From NCBI RefSeq assembly GCF_001746415.1, contig NZ_MEHJ01000001.1, positions 5,524,501 to 5,588,500 on the forward strand: a DNA stretch of 64,000 bases, written 5' to 3'. The first letter of the stretch is position 1. Each line of letters opens with the position of its first letter. The position numbers and the translations under genes are program-made. Under the pieces are notes generated by a model. The model was not told the DNA's origin. It searched no databases and saw only the letters and a program-made list of their open reading frames with translations. This DNA is from Streptomyces agglomeratus (GTDB lineage: Bacteria > Actinomycetota > Actinomycetes > Streptomycetales > Streptomycetaceae). Below, piece by piece: positions 53,524-63,420 of the stretch.

Positions 53524-54381
53524 TCACGGCAGCGTGAGGATCTCCGCGCCGGTCTCCGTCACCACCAGCGTGTGCTCGAACTGAGCCGTCCGCTTCCGGT
53601 CCTTGGTCACGACCGTCCAGCCGTCTTCCCACATGTCGTAGTCGTGGGTACCGAGCGTGAGCATCGGCTCGATGGTGAAGGTCATGCCGGGCTGCATCAC
53701 CGTCGTCGCGTGCGGGCTGTCGTAGTGCGGGACGATCAGCCCGGAGTGGAACGACGAATTGATGCCGTGCCCCGTGAAGTCACGCACCACCCCGTACCCG
53801 AAGCGCTTGGCGTACGACTCGATGACCCGCCCGATGACGTTGATCTGGCGCCCCGGCCTGACCGCCTTGATGGCGCGGGCGAGCGACTCGCGGGTGCGCT
53901 CGACGAGCAGCCGCGACTCCTCGTCGACGTCGCCGCAGAGATACGTCGCGTTGTTGTCGCCGTGCACGCCGTTGATGTACGCCGTCACGTCGAGGTTCAC
54001 GATGTCGCCGTCGCGGAGCACCGTGGAGTCGGGGATGCCGTGACAGATGACCTCGTTGACGGAGCTGCACAGCGACTTCGGATAGCCGCGGTATCCGAGG
54101 GTAGACGGGTACGCACCGTGGTCGATCATGAAGTCGTGGGCGACCCGGTCCAGCTCGTCCGTGGTCACACCGGGCGAGATGTGCTTGGCGGCCTCCTCCA
54201 TCGCCTGCGCGGCGATACGGCCCGCGACGCGCATCCGCTCGATGGTGTCGGAATCCTGGATCTCCGGGCCGGTGTACGGCGTCGGCGCCGGCTTCCCGAC
54301 GTACTCGGGACGCCGGATGTTGCCGGGAACGGAACGGGGGGGAGAGAGCTCCCCTGGTACGAGCAGCGACTGGCCAGACAT
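53524..54381 (-). CDS. map: type I methionine aminopeptidase
   Basis: A 285-residue class Ib-type enzyme that removes N-terminal Met from nascent proteins. Key residues visible: CHGIPD (His), [19 protein letters not shown] (two metal Asp), [10 protein letters not shown] (metal His), [15 protein letters not shown] (metal Glu) and QFEHTLVVT (metal Glu). The extra N-terminal stretch [27 protein letters not shown] is the proline-rich ribosome-side extension common in actinobacterial MAP1c. ATG at 54381. Streptomyces usually have more than one map. Divergent from the small conserved protein at 54440. Confidence 0.93.
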   Translation of the reverse strand: MSGQSLLVPGELSPPRSVPGNIRRPEYVGKPAPTPYTGPEIQDSDTIERMRVAGRIAAQAMEEAAKHISPGVTTDELDRVAHDFMIDHGAYPSTLGYRGYPKSLCSSVNEVICHGIPDSTVLRDGDIVNLDVTAYINGVHGDNNATYLCGDVDEESRLLVERTRESLARAIKAVRPGRQINVIGRVIESYAKRFGYGVVRDFTGHGINSSFHSGLIVPHYDSPHATTVMQPGMTFTIEPMLTLGTHDYDMWEDGWTVVTKDRKRTAQFEHTLVVTETGAEILTLP

Positions 54382-54439
54382 GCAAGCGAGTGTATCCAGC
54401 CGCCATCGGGCAGCATGGCGACAGAGGAAGGAGCCGACG

Positions 54440-54676
54440 ATGGCCCTGTTCAAGAAGCGCACGGCCGGAAAGCCGGGCGAATGGTTCTACTGCCTGGAGC
54501 ACAAGAAGGTCGAGGAGGGGCCCGAGTGCCCGGCCAAGGACCGTTTCGGCCCCTACGCGACGCGTCAGGAGGCGCAGCACGCCATGGAGACCGCGGCCGA
54601 TCGCAACCTCCAGTGGGAGACGGACCCGAAGTGGCACGACAAGAACGGCCCGCAGCAGGGCGGGGAAGACGCCTGA
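54440..54676 (+). CDS. small conserved protein, unknown function
   Basis: A 78-residue soluble, strongly charged protein: [27 protein letters not shown], then [40 protein letters not shown]. The tail is Gln/Gly/Asp. Two cysteines (FYCLEHK and PECPAKD) with a histidine might bind zinc. Well-placed ATG with GAGGAAGGAG ahead. It looks like a conserved actinobacterial family near map, function unknown. After it follows a 263-base repeat-rich gap. Confidence 0.82.
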   Translation: MALFKKRTAGKPGEWFYCLEHKKVEEGPECPAKDRFGPYATRQEAQHAMETAADRNLQWETDPKWHDKNGPQQGGEDA

Positions 54677-54688
54677 GGCGGCCCGCGG

Positions 54689-54800
54689 CGGGGCCGCTGT
54701 CCTGAGGGCGCCTCGTACGGGGCTGCGGCGCTGCGGCGGCTTCTACGGGGCCGCTGTCGTGAGGCGGCCGGTACGGGCCGCCGTCACGAGGCACCTCGTA
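54689..54800. repeat. degenerate tandem repeats, ~33-bp units
   Basis: Three to four imperfect copies of a unit like CGGGGCCGCTGTC..GAGG..., each ending near CTCGTACGGGGC (copies near 54688, 54748 and 54774). The whole gap 54677-54939 has no gene on either strand I would support. Confidence 0.5.
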
Positions 54801-54939
54801 CGGGGCCGGCGGCCCGACGGCGCCTGTACGGGGCCCCCGCCGCCGCGTCTCTCCCCCCGGCCCGACGGCGCAGGCGTCGGAGGGTGCGGGCGGGTGCCGG
54901 ACTGCCACCGCCCGGGCGGCGCCGTACCCCCGGGTCCTC

Positions 54940-55542
54940 CTACCAGCGCCCCGGCGGCGGCGCCGTCAGCTGGTCGGCCAGGCGGGAGAGCCGGTCCCGG
55001 AGACGGCGCGGCCCCCGGGGCGCGGGCAGGCTGTTCTCTCCCGCCGCCGCACTCACCAGGTGCTGCACCGTGTCGAGGTCCACGTCCCCGTCGCCGGGGA
55101 CCGAGAGTGCCTCGTGCGCCAGCCCGTGGATCTCCCGGTCCCCTCCGTCCAGCGACAGCACGGTCGCCCCGGCCCGCCGCGCGTCGTGCACCCGCTCCAG
55201 CAGCCCCGCCCCCGGCCGCTCCGGCGCCACCACGAGCAGCGTCTCGCCCCGCCCCGCCGCCTCGATCCTGCCCAGCCCCACCGACAGGTGCGCCGGCTCC
55301 CCGGGGCGCACCCGGTGGCGTACGAGCGTGGGATTCAGTTCCGGCAGGCCGGACCACGCCGCCTCGTCGACCAGGTGCGCGGCCAGGTGCCACGGCTCGT
55401 ACACGTCGGTCCCGACCAGCAGCAGCCCGCCGCCCTGCGGCACGACCGACGACCGCAGCGCCCCGGCGAACCGTCGCGCGGCCGGCAACCACTCGGTCCC
55501 GTCGAGGACTTCACGCAGCAGGGCGACACGCACGGCATCCAT
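54940..55542 (-). CDS. conserved hypothetical protein, possible SIS-like fold
   Basis: A 200-residue soluble protein. Alternating strands and helices: GGGLLLVGTDVYEPWHLAAHLVDEAAW, ETLLVVAPERPGAGLLERVHDARRAGATVLSLDGGD, IHGLAHEALSVPGDGDVDLDTVQHLVSAAAGEN; this pattern is like a sugar-isomerase (SIS) or Rossmann-type fold, but no signature is complete. The C-terminus (LPAPRGPRRLRDRLSRLADQLTAPPPGRW) is basic. Conserved in Streptomyces, no known function. ATG at 55542, divergent from the F420:NADPH reductase gene with 92 bases between. Confidence 0.72.
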   Translation of the reverse strand: MDAVRVALLREVLDGTEWLPAARRFAGALRSSVVPQGGGLLLVGTDVYEPWHLAAHLVDEAAWSGLPELNPTLVRHRVRPGEPAHLSVGLGRIEAAGRGETLLVVAPERPGAGLLERVHDARRAGATVLSLDGGDREIHGLAHEALSVPGDGDVDLDTVQHLVSAAAGENSLPAPRGPRRLRDRLSRLADQLTAPPPGRW

Positions 55543-55634
55543 GCCGCCGCATCCTGCCGCACCCCGGCTCGGGTCGCCCGCGAATGCGTCCGCCTCACCC
55601 GTACGAGCGTGCTACCTGCAAGTAGGGTCGCCCC

Positions 55635-56378
55635 ATGACTTCCACTGACAACAGCACCGGCAGCACCGGCGGCGCGGACGGCGCCCAGAAGCCCGCCGCC
55701 AAGGCCGCCAAGGACCCGTGGGACCTGCCCGACGTGTCCGGCCTCGTCGTCGGCGTGCTCGGCGGGACCGGCGACCAGGGGCGCGGCCTCGCGTACCGCC
55801 TGGCCAGGGCCGGCCAGAAGGTGATCATCGGCTCGCGCGCCGCCGAGCGGGCGCGGAGCGCCGCCGACGAGCTGGGCCTCGGCGTGGAGGGCGCGGACAA
55901 CGCGGAGTGCGCGCGGCGCAGCGACATCGTGATCGTCGCGGTGCCCTGGGACGGTCACGCCAAGACGCTCGAAGCGCTGCGCGAGGAGCTGAGTGGCAAG
56001 CTCGTCGTCGACTGCGTGAACCCTCTCGGCTTCGACAAGAAGGGCGCGTACGCCCTGAAGCCCGAAGAGGGCAGCGCCGCCGAGCAGGCCGCCGCCCTGC
56101 TGCCGGACTCGCGGGTGACGGCGGCCTTCCACCACCTGTCGGCGGTCCTTCTCCAGGACGAGGCGATCGAGGAGATCGACACCGATGTGATGGTGCTGGG
56201 CGAGACCCGCGCCGACACCGACATCGTGCAGGCTCTGGCGGGCCGTATCCCCGGCATGCGCGGCGTCTTCGCCGGCCGGCTGCGCAACGCCCACCAGGTG
56301 GAGTCCCTGGTGGCCAACCTGATCTCGGTGAACCGCCGCTACAAGGCGCACGCGGGTCTGCGAGTGACCGACGTATAA
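55635..56378 (+). CDS. npdG: NADPH:F420 oxidoreductase (NpdG/Fno family)
   Basis: A 247-residue enzyme that passes hydride between NADPH and coenzyme F420, supplying reduced F420. After a ~35-residue Ala/Gly/Lys-rich lead, the nucleotide motif VVGVLGGTGDQGRGLAYRLARAG appears, VIIGSRAAERARSAADEL (Arg for the 2'-phosphate), VIVAVPWDGHAKTLEAL and VVDCVNPLGF; the later part holds ADTDIVQALAGRIPGMRGVFAGRLRNAHQVE. ATG at 55635, eight bases after TAGGGT, a -10 box: leaderless. Followed closely by a small membrane protein gene. Confidence 0.9.
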   Translation: MTSTDNSTGSTGGADGAQKPAAKAAKDPWDLPDVSGLVVGVLGGTGDQGRGLAYRLARAGQKVIIGSRAAERARSAADELGLGVEGADNAECARRSDIVIVAVPWDGHAKTLEALREELSGKLVVDCVNPLGFDKKGAYALKPEEGSAAEQAAALLPDSRVTAAFHHLSAVLLQDEAIEEIDTDVMVLGETRADTDIVQALAGRIPGMRGVFAGRLRNAHQVESLVANLISVNRRYKAHAGLRVTDV

Positions 56379-56391
56379 GCACGATCGGGGC

Positions 56392-56628
56392 ATGGTGGAC
56401 ACTGGACCGGAAGCATTCGCACCCGGACAGGAGCCGCCCCCCATGCCCCGCCTCGCTCTGTACGCCTTCGTCGTCTGCGTCCTCGCCGTGGCCGCGGCGG
56501 TGGTGTCCTTCGTCCAGGGCAGCTGGCTCGGGATCGTGTGGGTCCTGCTGGCCGGGGTCGCCTCCAACATGGCCTGGTACTACGTACGCAAGGCGAAGGC
56601 GGGCCGGGGAACCCCCGTCAGGGGCTGA
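56392..56628 (+). CDS. small membrane protein
   Basis: A 78-residue protein with two hydrophobic segments: residues ~20-41 (LALYAFVVCVLAVAAAVVSFV) and ~45-65 (LGIVWVLLAGVASNMAWYYV), then a basic tail RKAKAGRGTP. Either ATG at 56392 or at 56443 (PPMPRLALY) is possible; GAGCCGCC is before the latter. Follows the F420 reductase gene by 13 bases, so is probably co-transcribed. Its last 11 bases overlap the convergent M50 protease gene. Unknown function. Confidence 0.68.
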   Translation: MVDTGPEAFAPGQEPPPMPRLALYAFVVCVLAVAAAVVSFVQGSWLGIVWVLLAGVASNMAWYYVRKAKAGRGTPVRG

Positions 56629-57412
56629 CCGGCGCCCCGGTCTCCGGCTCGCCCTCCCAGAACTGGTAGTACTCCCGGCCCGTCCGCCAGTCGTCGACCC
56701 CCAGGCCCCGCAGCACGGCGTCGACCGCGTCGAAGAACAGCCCGCCGACCTCGGGAATCCACAGGACGGCGAAGATCAGCAGCAGCCCGAACGGCGCGAG
56801 CGGCTCGACCTGGCGGCGGATCCGGTACGACAGCCAGGGCTCGATCACGCCGTATCCGTCGAGCCCCGGCACCGGCAGGAAGTTCAGGATCGCGGCCGTG
56901 ACCTGGAGCAGGGCGAGGAATCCGAGCGCGTAGCGGAACGGGTCCGGCACGCCGTCCAGCGCGTCCAGCCAGAACGGCGCGGTGCAGACGACCGCGAACA
57001 GCACATTCGTCAGCGGCCCCGCCGCCGAGATGAGGCTGTGCTTCCAGCGGCCCTCGATGCGGCCGCGCTCGATGAAGACGGCGCCGCCCGGCAGGCCGAT
57101 GCCGCCCATGATCACGAAGAGCACCGGCAGCACGATGCTGAGCAGTGCGTGCGTGTATTTGAGTGGATTGAGGGTCAAATACCCCTTTGCCTGTACCGAG
57201 ATGTCCCCGCTGTGGAGAGCGGTGCGGGCGTGCGCGTACTCGTGCAGACAGAGCGAGACGATCCACGCGGACGTGACGAACAGGAAGACGGCGAAGCCCG
57301 TACTACCCGAGAACTCCGTCCACACCGCCCAGCCGGAGACCGCCATGACGGCGACGATCCCGAGGAACACGGGACTGATCCGCCGGTCGCGACGGGTGAG
57401 GGCGGTGGTCAT
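56618..57412 (-). CDS. site-2 protease family (M50) membrane protein
   Basis: A 264-residue intramembrane zinc metalloprotease-like protein with about six hydrophobic stretches. The zinc motif is HEYAHARTA (HExxH) after WIVSLCL, and the third ligand region is LNFLPVPGLDGYGVIEPWL (Asp in NxxPxxxxDG). GYLTLNPLKYTHALLSIVLPVLFVI and GRWKHSLISAAGPLTNVLFAV are typical of the FtsH-independent group III of site-2 proteases. It may cut membrane anti-sigma factors or recycle signal peptides. ATG at 57412. Convergent with the small membrane protein. Confidence 0.9.
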   Translation of the reverse strand: MTTALTRRDRRISPVFLGIVAVMAVSGWAVWTEFSGSTGFAVFLFVTSAWIVSLCLHEYAHARTALHSGDISVQAKGYLTLNPLKYTHALLSIVLPVLFVIMGGIGLPGGAVFIERGRIEGRWKHSLISAAGPLTNVLFAVVCTAPFWLDALDGVPDPFRYALGFLALLQVTAAILNFLPVPGLDGYGVIEPWLSYRIRRQVEPLAPFGLLLIFAVLWIPEVGGLFFDAVDAVLRGLGVDDWRTGREYYQFWEGEPETGAPVSP

Positions 57413-57518
57413 GTGCGGATCTCCAGGGGTGGGCGCGGGCCGGACAGCAGGTCTACCTACCCAGCGGGACTACGAAAACGTCTCGCGCGGCGGTGGTAGT
57501 TCCGGCGAAGCTGCACGC

Positions 57519-58085
57519 ATGGCGCTCTGGCGAATCTTGTACGACGACTGGCAGATGGAATGCTGCGGTGAGCCGTTCTCGGTCGGCGACGAAGTGCGGT
57601 GGCGGCTGTCGCTGCGCACGCCGGAGGATCCGACGTTCCCGGACGGGTGGGAGGAAAGCTACAGCGAGCTGGAGCCGGTGGCGGGAAACGCCCGGCTGGT
57701 GGGCGGCCCCGGCGTCATCGCTCTCCGCGCCGGCCCCGACCACGGGAAGTGGCCCGCCCGCCCCGGGCCCGTCGTCGGACTCCTCGCCGTCGAGACGCAC
57801 GGACCCGGACCTCGGGACGTCCCGGAGACCACCGGGACGGTCCGCTCCATCCGCATCGTGACCGAGGGGTACACCGAGACGCACGCCGGTTCGCGTTCGT
57901 ACGAACCGGTGGCCGGCGAACGGTGGCTGCGGCCGGTCGGCACCTGCCCCGACTGGTTCGGCAACGAGACCCGGCCGGACCGTGACGGCCGCGGCTACCG
58001 GCACGACGAGACGGGCGTTCTGGTCGAGCTGGAGACACCCGGCGACGGTCACGGCGGCCCGGCGTCCGCGCTTCCCGGACAATAG
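57519..58085 (+). CDS. DUF6578-type conserved protein
   Basis: A 188-residue soluble protein, similar to conserved Streptomyces proteins (I recall DUF6578). It starts MALWRILYDDWQMECCGEPFSVGDEVRWRLSL, with an adjacent cysteine pair; then GWEESYSELEPVAGNARLVG, ETTGTVRSIRIVTEGYTET, ERWLRPVGTCPDWFGNETRPDRDG. Beta-rich, no membrane segment. Function unknown. ATG at 57519. Its stop lies 5 bases before the SARP regulator's GTG, so both may be in one transcript. Confidence 0.7.
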   Translation: MALWRILYDDWQMECCGEPFSVGDEVRWRLSLRTPEDPTFPDGWEESYSELEPVAGNARLVGGPGVIALRAGPDHGKWPARPGPVVGLLAVETHGPGPRDVPETTGTVRSIRIVTEGYTETHAGSRSYEPVAGERWLRPVGTCPDWFGNETRPDRDGRGYRHDETGVLVELETPGDGHGGPASALPGQ

Positions 58086-58089
58086 GGCC

Positions 58090-61000
58090 GTGCGCTACCG
58101 CATCCTCGGCCCCACGCAAGCACTCCGCGACGACGGCACGCCCGTCGCCGTCGGCGGAGCGCGGCTGCGTGCCCTGCTGACGGTCCTGGCGCTGCGTCCC
58201 GGCCGTACGGTCACGGCCGGCGCCCTCACCGACGAGGTGTGGAACGGCGAGCCGCCGGCCGACGCGACCGGCGCCCTCCAGGCACTGATCGGCCGCCTGC
58301 GCCGGGCCCTCGGCCATGCGGCGATCGCCTCGGCCGACGGCGGCTACCGCCTGTGCGCAGCCCCGGAGGACGTGGACCTGTACCGCTTCGAGCGGCTGGC
58401 GCGGGAGGGCGCGGCGGCCCTGGAGCACGGCGCCCCGGCCAAGGCGGCGGAGCTGCTCGACGAGGCGCTGGGCCTGTGGCACGGCCCGGCCCTGGCCGGC
58501 CTCCCGGACCGCTCCGCCGAAGCGGCCCGCTGGGAGACCCGCCGCCTCGCGGCCCGCCGCGCCCGCCTGACCGCCCTGCTCGCCCTGGGCCGGGCGGAGG
58601 AGACGCTGCCGGAGCTCGCGGCCCTCTGCGACGACCACCCGCTCGACGAACACCTCCACGCCCTCCGCCTGCGCGCTCTGCGGGACACCGGGCGTACGGC
58701 GCAGGCTCTGGCGGCGTACGACGAACTGCGCCGCGACCTGGTGTCCCGCCTCGGCACCGACCCCTCCCCGAGCCTGCGCGCACTCCACGCCGAACTGCTG
58801 GCCGCGCCCGCCCCCGGCCCCTGGGACGAGCCCACCACCGCCCCGCAGGCCGCCGTCCCCACACCCCCGCCCCGGAGCCCCGGCGCCCGACGTGGCCCCC
58901 GCACCCGAAAGGGCCTCCGCGCACGGCAACCTGTGTGCTCGACTGACGTCCTTCGTGGGCCGCGAGAGCGACATCGCCGCCATCACCGCCGACCTCGGCC
59001 GGGCCCGCCTGGTCACCCTGCTCGGCCCCGGTGGCGCCGGAAAGACGCGGCTGTCGCAGGAGGCGGCCGAGGCCGCCGACGGCGCCTGGCGCGACGGCAC
59101 GTGGCTCGCCGAACTCGCCCCCGTCGACGACCCCGACACCGTGCCCGAAGCCGTACTCGTCGCCCTCGGCGCGCGCGAGACAGTGCTGCGGGGCGCCGGC
59201 GCCGAGGAGCTGCGGGCTGCGGACCGGCACGGCGACGATCCGCTCGTACGCCTGGTCGAGCACTGTGCCCGCCGTCAGATGCTGATCCTGCTCGACAACT
59301 GCGAGCACGTCATCGACGCCGCCGCCCGCCTCGCGGAGGAACTGCTGGCCCGCTGCCCCGGCGTGACCGTACTCGCCACCAGCCGCGAACCGCTCGGCGT
59401 CCCGGGCGAGATCGTCCGGCTCGTGGAACCGCTTCCCGACCCCATGGCGCTGCGCCTGTTCGCCGAACGCGGCGCCGCGGCGAAACCGGGCTTCCGCACC
59501 GACGACGACCCGGCCGCCGCCGCCGAGATCTGCCGCCGCCTCGACGGACTGCCGCTGGCCATCGAACTGGCCGCCGCCCGCCTGCGGATGCTCACCCCGC
59601 GCCAGATCGCGGACCGCCTCGACGACCGGTTCCGGCTCCTGACCGGCGGCAGCCGCACCGTACTGCCGAGGCAGCAGACGCTGCGCGCGGTCGTCGACTG
59701 GTCCTGGGACCTGCTGGACGAGGAGGAACGGGCGGCCCTGCGGGCGCTGTCCGTCTTCGCGGGCGGCTGCGACCTGGCCGCCGCCGAAGCCGTGATCGGC
59801 CCCGACGCGCTGGACCTGCTCGGCTCGCTCGTCGACAAGTCGCTGGTGGTCGCGACCCCTTCGGGCGACGGCGCGATGCGCTACCGCCTGCTCGAAACCG
59901 TCGCGGAGTACGCCGCGGAGCGCCTCGACGAGGCGGGCGAGCGCCCCACCGCCGAGCGCCGCCACCTCGTCCACTTCCGCGAGCTGGTGCGCCACGCCGA
60001 CCCCCTGCTGCGCGGCCGGGAACAGCTCGCCTGCATGAGCCGCCTCCAGGTCGAGTACGAGAACCTGCGCACCGCCCTGCGCCGCGCCGTCGCCGCCCGC
60101 GACGAGCACGAGGCACTCTGCCTCGTCCTCTCCCTCGCCTGGTACTGGACGATCCGCGGCCTGCGCGCCGACGCCCGCCACTGGTCCGGTGCCGCCGCCG
60201 CACTCGGCCCCGACCCCTTCGCCCCGCCGTCCGTCCCCGCCCCCGCCCTGCACGAGCGGTGTACGGACGCGCCGCCGCCCATGGCGCACGAGCAACTGCT
60301 GGAGGCCAGACGGGGGGCCAGGCTCATCCACCTGGCGAGCATGAACCACGAGCTCGACCAGTGGACCACGGAAGAGGCGGCGGCGTGGCTTCGCCGCGTC
60401 ACCGAGGTGTACCGGCCGGGCCTGCCGCAGACCTGCCGGATGCCGGGGACGCACTGGCTCTACGCGATCATGCTGACCGGCAGCCCCGGCCAGCTGTACG
60501 AGGTCGCGAACGAGACCGTCGCCGCCTGCCGCGAGTACGGCTACGTGTGGGAGCTGGCCATGGCCCTCCAGCTGCGGGCCAACCTCCTCGCGAACCGGAG
60601 CGACTGGGCCGGCGACGCGAGCCGCGACGCCGACGAGAGCCTGGAGATCTTCACCCGGATCGGCGACGCGTGGGGCGCGGCCGAGGCCATGGCCGCGCGC
60701 GCCGAAGCACGTGAGCGCAAAGGTGAGTTCGCCCTCGCCGCCGAGGACTACCGCGCGGCGATCGGTCACGCGGATCTGCTCGGCGCGCAGACGCAGGTGC
60801 TGCTGCTGCGTGCCCGGCTCGCGGGCGTACTGGGGGAGACGGGCGACGGCGAGGAGGCCGAGGCGATGCTGCGCGACGTCCTCGCCAGGGTCGAACACCA
60901 GGGGCACGAGTCGGAGCCAGCCGCCCGCCTCTTCCTCGCGATGCGGCTCGGCCGCACCGGCCGTACCGCCGAGGGACGGGAACAACTGGAGCTGATGCGC

Positions 61001-61426
61001 CGCTCCTTCAACCGGCCCAACCTCGCGATCTTCGAAGGGTTCGTCATCGGCCTGCTGGCCTGGATGGACAACCTTGACGGCCGGTACGACGAGGCGCTCC
61101 GCCAGGCCCGTGAGGCGCTGGAGCGTGCCCGTGAGCCGCTCTCCCGGATGGTCGCCCCGCAGATGCCCGCAGTGCACTTGATGACGGCGGCCCGCGCGCT
61201 GGCCGGGCTGGGCGGCCCGGCCCGGGCCCGTGCCGCCGCGCGGCTGGTCGGCGCGTACGCAGGGCTGCTGCCGCCCGGTCACTTCGTCACGGCGCAGGAC
61301 CGGGAGGCCCTGGCGGACGCCGAGGCGGCGGCCCGCGCCGCGCTGGGCGACGCCGCCTACGAGGCGGCATACGCCGAGGGCGGCGGCCTGACTCTCGATC
61401 AGGCCGCCGCCCTCGTGGCCCCCTGA
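58090..61426 (+). pseudogene. AfsR-like SARP-NB-ARC-TPR regulator, split by a +1 frameshift
   Basis: A large SARP regulator of ~1110 residues if joined. From GTG 58090: winged helix of the OmpR/SARP type (VRYRILGPTQALRDDG, ALLTVLALRPGRTV...LTDEVWNGEPP), then the BTAD domain (DVDLYRFERLAREG, ...HEHLHALRLRALRDTGRTAQALAAYDELR) to ~residue 260. In the Pro-rich linker near 58880 the frame changes: the first frame reads PRSPGARRGPRTRKG, the true continuation DVAPAPERASAHGNL is one base out and goes on with LTSFVGRESDI, Walker A LLGPGGAGKTRL, Walker B LLILLDNCEHV, then TPR-like repeats to 61426. Removing one C from the CCCC at 58878-58881 joins them. Alternatively GTG 58892 starts a separate NB-ARC protein. 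A probable SARP-type site lies upstream of the DrrAB operon. Confidence 0.82.
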
Positions 61427-61447
61427 CGCGATCCGCCAACGAGCGCC

Positions 61448-61468
61448 GGACCCGAGGGCTTCGGGTCC
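61448..61468. terminator. hairpin terminator between SARP and ABC permease genes
   Basis: GGACCCGA GGGCT TCGGGTCC, a perfect 8-bp stem. A second, mutually exclusive hairpin uses GGGTCCCG (61463-61470) and CGGGACCC (61483-61490). Confidence 0.75.
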
Positions 61469-61506
61469 CGGATCTCACGACCCGGGACCCGGCCCCCGGT
61501 CCGACG

Positions 61507-62361
61507 TCACGTCTTCTTTCGGAACTTCGAGATCGCGAGCGGAGCCGTCACCAGCGTGATGACCGCCGCCCAGACCAGCACCATCCACACGTCGCGGGCG
61601 ACAGGCCCGCCGATGAACAGCCCGCGCGCAGCGTCGGCCAGAGCCGACAGCGGGTTGTAGTCGGTGAAGGTCCGCAGCCAGCCCGGCATCGTGGACGGCG
61701 GGGTGAAGATCGAGGAGCCGAACTGCAACGGCATCAGCACGAGCATCGCCATGCCCTGAACGGCCTGCGCCGTCTTCACGGACAGCCCGATCAGGATGAA
61801 GACCCACATCAGTGAGGCTCCGAAGGCGAGCGAGAGCCCGATTGCCGCCAGCACGTGCAGCGGCGACGTCTCGACCGACATGCCCAGGATGAAGCCCACG
61901 GCCAGCAGGATCGCGAAGGCGACCATCATCCGGCCGACCTCGACGACGATCTTCGCTATGAGGACGGAGGACCGGGCGATCGGCATCGTACGGAACCGGT
62001 CCATGACCCCCTTCTGGAAGTCCTCGTTGATGCCGGTGCCGACCGCCATGGAGACGTTCAGCCCCATCATCGCCATCAGGCCGGGGACCAGGTAGCTGAC
62101 GTACTCGTCCTGCTTGCCGTTGCCCGCGACCGCGCCGCCGAACACGAAGACGAAGAGCAGGGTGAAGACGATCGGCATCAGCAGGACGTCGAACATCGAC
62201 TGCGGATCCTGCTTGATCTGGAGGGTGTTGCGGCGGGCGAGCGCGCCGATGTGCCGCAGATTGGCCCGCAGCCCGATCCGGCCCTCGCCGTCGTGGGCCT
62301 TCACGGGCGCCGGCGCCGGCGTCTGTTCCGTCGCCGGCGGTGTCACTGTCGCCGCGCTCAT
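61507..62361 (-). CDS. ABC-2 type transporter permease (DrrB-like)
   Basis: A 284-residue membrane subunit with about six helices (FDVLLMPIVFTLLFVFVFGG, YLVPGLMAMMGLNVSMAVG, MMVAFAILLAVGFILGMSV, LAAIGLSLAFGASLMWVFILIGLS, MAMLVLMPLQFGSSIF, WMVLVWAAVITLVTAPL). FQKGVMDRFRTMPIARSSVLIAK is the conserved cytosolic EAA-like loop of the DrrB family. The ~40-residue N-terminus is Pro/Thr/Ala-rich and disordered. ATG at 62361 overlaps the stop of the ATPase gene (ATGA). It exports a hydrophobic drug or metabolite such as an anthracycline, substrate unknown. Convergent with the SARP gene. Confidence 0.9.
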   Translation of the reverse strand: MSAATVTPPATEQTPAPAPVKAHDGEGRIGLRANLRHIGALARRNTLQIKQDPQSMFDVLLMPIVFTLLFVFVFGGAVAGNGKQDEYVSYLVPGLMAMMGLNVSMAVGTGINEDFQKGVMDRFRTMPIARSSVLIAKIVVEVGRMMVAFAILLAVGFILGMSVETSPLHVLAAIGLSLAFGASLMWVFILIGLSVKTAQAVQGMAMLVLMPLQFGSSIFTPPSTMPGWLRTFTDYNPLSALADAARGLFIGGPVARDVWMVLVWAAVITLVTAPLAISKFRKKT

Positions 62362-63398
62362 GCCGCGACCTCCTCGCGCTTGTCGTCGGCGGCGGTCCCG
62401 ACCGTTCCGGCCGCCGCGTCGCTCGTCTTCTCGCCCGTGATGGCCAGGAACACCTCGTCCAGGCTGGGCAGATGGGTCCCTATGTGCGCGATGCCGAATC
62501 CCCGCGCCCCCAGCAGGCCGACCACCGCCGTCAGTTGCTCGTCGCTCAGGATCGGTACGTACAGCAGCCCTTCGCCGGCGTCGACCTGCGAGCCCGCGAT
62601 GCCGTCCAGCCCCGCCTCGCGCAGCGCCCGCGCCATGGCCGGCAGCAGCGCCGGGTCGGACGGGCGGACCTCCAGGGTGCGGCCGCCGACCTTCGCCTTG
62701 AGTTCGTCGACCTTGCCGCCCGCGATGACGCGGCCCCGGTCGATGACCGTCAGCTCGCTCGCGAGCTGTTCGGCCTCCTCCATGTACTGGGTGGTGAGCA
62801 GGACGGTGACCCCCTCGCCCACCATCCGCTTCACCTCGTCCCACACTTCGTTGCGGGTACGGGGGTCGAGTCCGGTCGTCGGCTCGTCCAGGTAGAGCAC
62901 GGCGGGCTGCCCGATCATCGACGCCGCCAGGTCGAGGCGCCGCCGCATGCCGCCGGAGTACTGCATCACCGGCTTCTTCGCGGCCTCGGTGAGCGAGAAG
63001 CGCTCCAGCAGCTCGTCCGCCCGCAGCCGCGCGTCCTTGCGGGACAGATCGAGCAGCCGCCCGATCATGTACAGGTTCTCCCAGCCGGCGAGCTTCTCGT
63101 CGACCGAGGCGTACTGCCCGGTCAGCCCGATGGTGCGGCGGAGCTGCCGGGGCTGCTTCACCACGTCGTACCCGGCCACGAAGGCCGTGCCGGCATCGGG
63201 CTGGACCAGGGTGGACAGGCAGCGTACGAGAGTGGTCTTGCCCGCGCCGTTGGGCCCGAGGACTCCGAGCACGGTGCCTTCCCGTACGTCCAGGTCCACG
63301 CCGTCCAGTGCCTTGGTCTCGCCGTAGTGCTTGACCAGCCCCCTTACCTCGACGGCGTTGGCCGCGCCGCCTGTGGGCCTCTTGTCGAATCGCGTCAT
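62358..63398 (-). CDS. ABC transporter ATPase (DrrA-like)
   Basis: A 346-residue ATPase. Walker A VLGPNGAGKTTLVRCLSTL, Q loop at GLTGQYASVDEKL, signature QYSGGMRRRLDLAASM, Walker B VLYLDEPTTGLDPRTRNEVW and the switch TTQYMEEAEQLASEL (His replaced by Gln in TTQ, common in this group). The C-terminal ~110 residues are the DrrA-type extension (GRTLEVRPSDPALLPAMARAL, FGIAHIGTHLPSLDEVFLAITGEK). ATG at 63398 (MTRFDKRP). Five 11-bp direct repeats lie 23-77 bases upstream, the design of SARP binding sites. Probably powers the DrrB-like permease. Confidence 0.92.
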   Translation of the reverse strand: MTRFDKRPTGGAANAVEVRGLVKHYGETKALDGVDLDVREGTVLGVLGPNGAGKTTLVRCLSTLVQPDAGTAFVAGYDVVKQPRQLRRTIGLTGQYASVDEKLAGWENLYMIGRLLDLSRKDARLRADELLERFSLTEAAKKPVMQYSGGMRRRLDLAASMIGQPAVLYLDEPTTGLDPRTRNEVWDEVKRMVGEGVTVLLTTQYMEEAEQLASELTVIDRGRVIAGGKVDELKAKVGGRTLEVRPSDPALLPAMARALREAGLDGIAGSQVDAGEGLLYVPILSDEQLTAVVGLLGARGFGIAHIGTHLPSLDEVFLAITGEKTSDAAAGTVGTAADDKREEVAA

Positions 63399-63420
63399 GC
63401 CGACTATCAGAACAGCTGCC

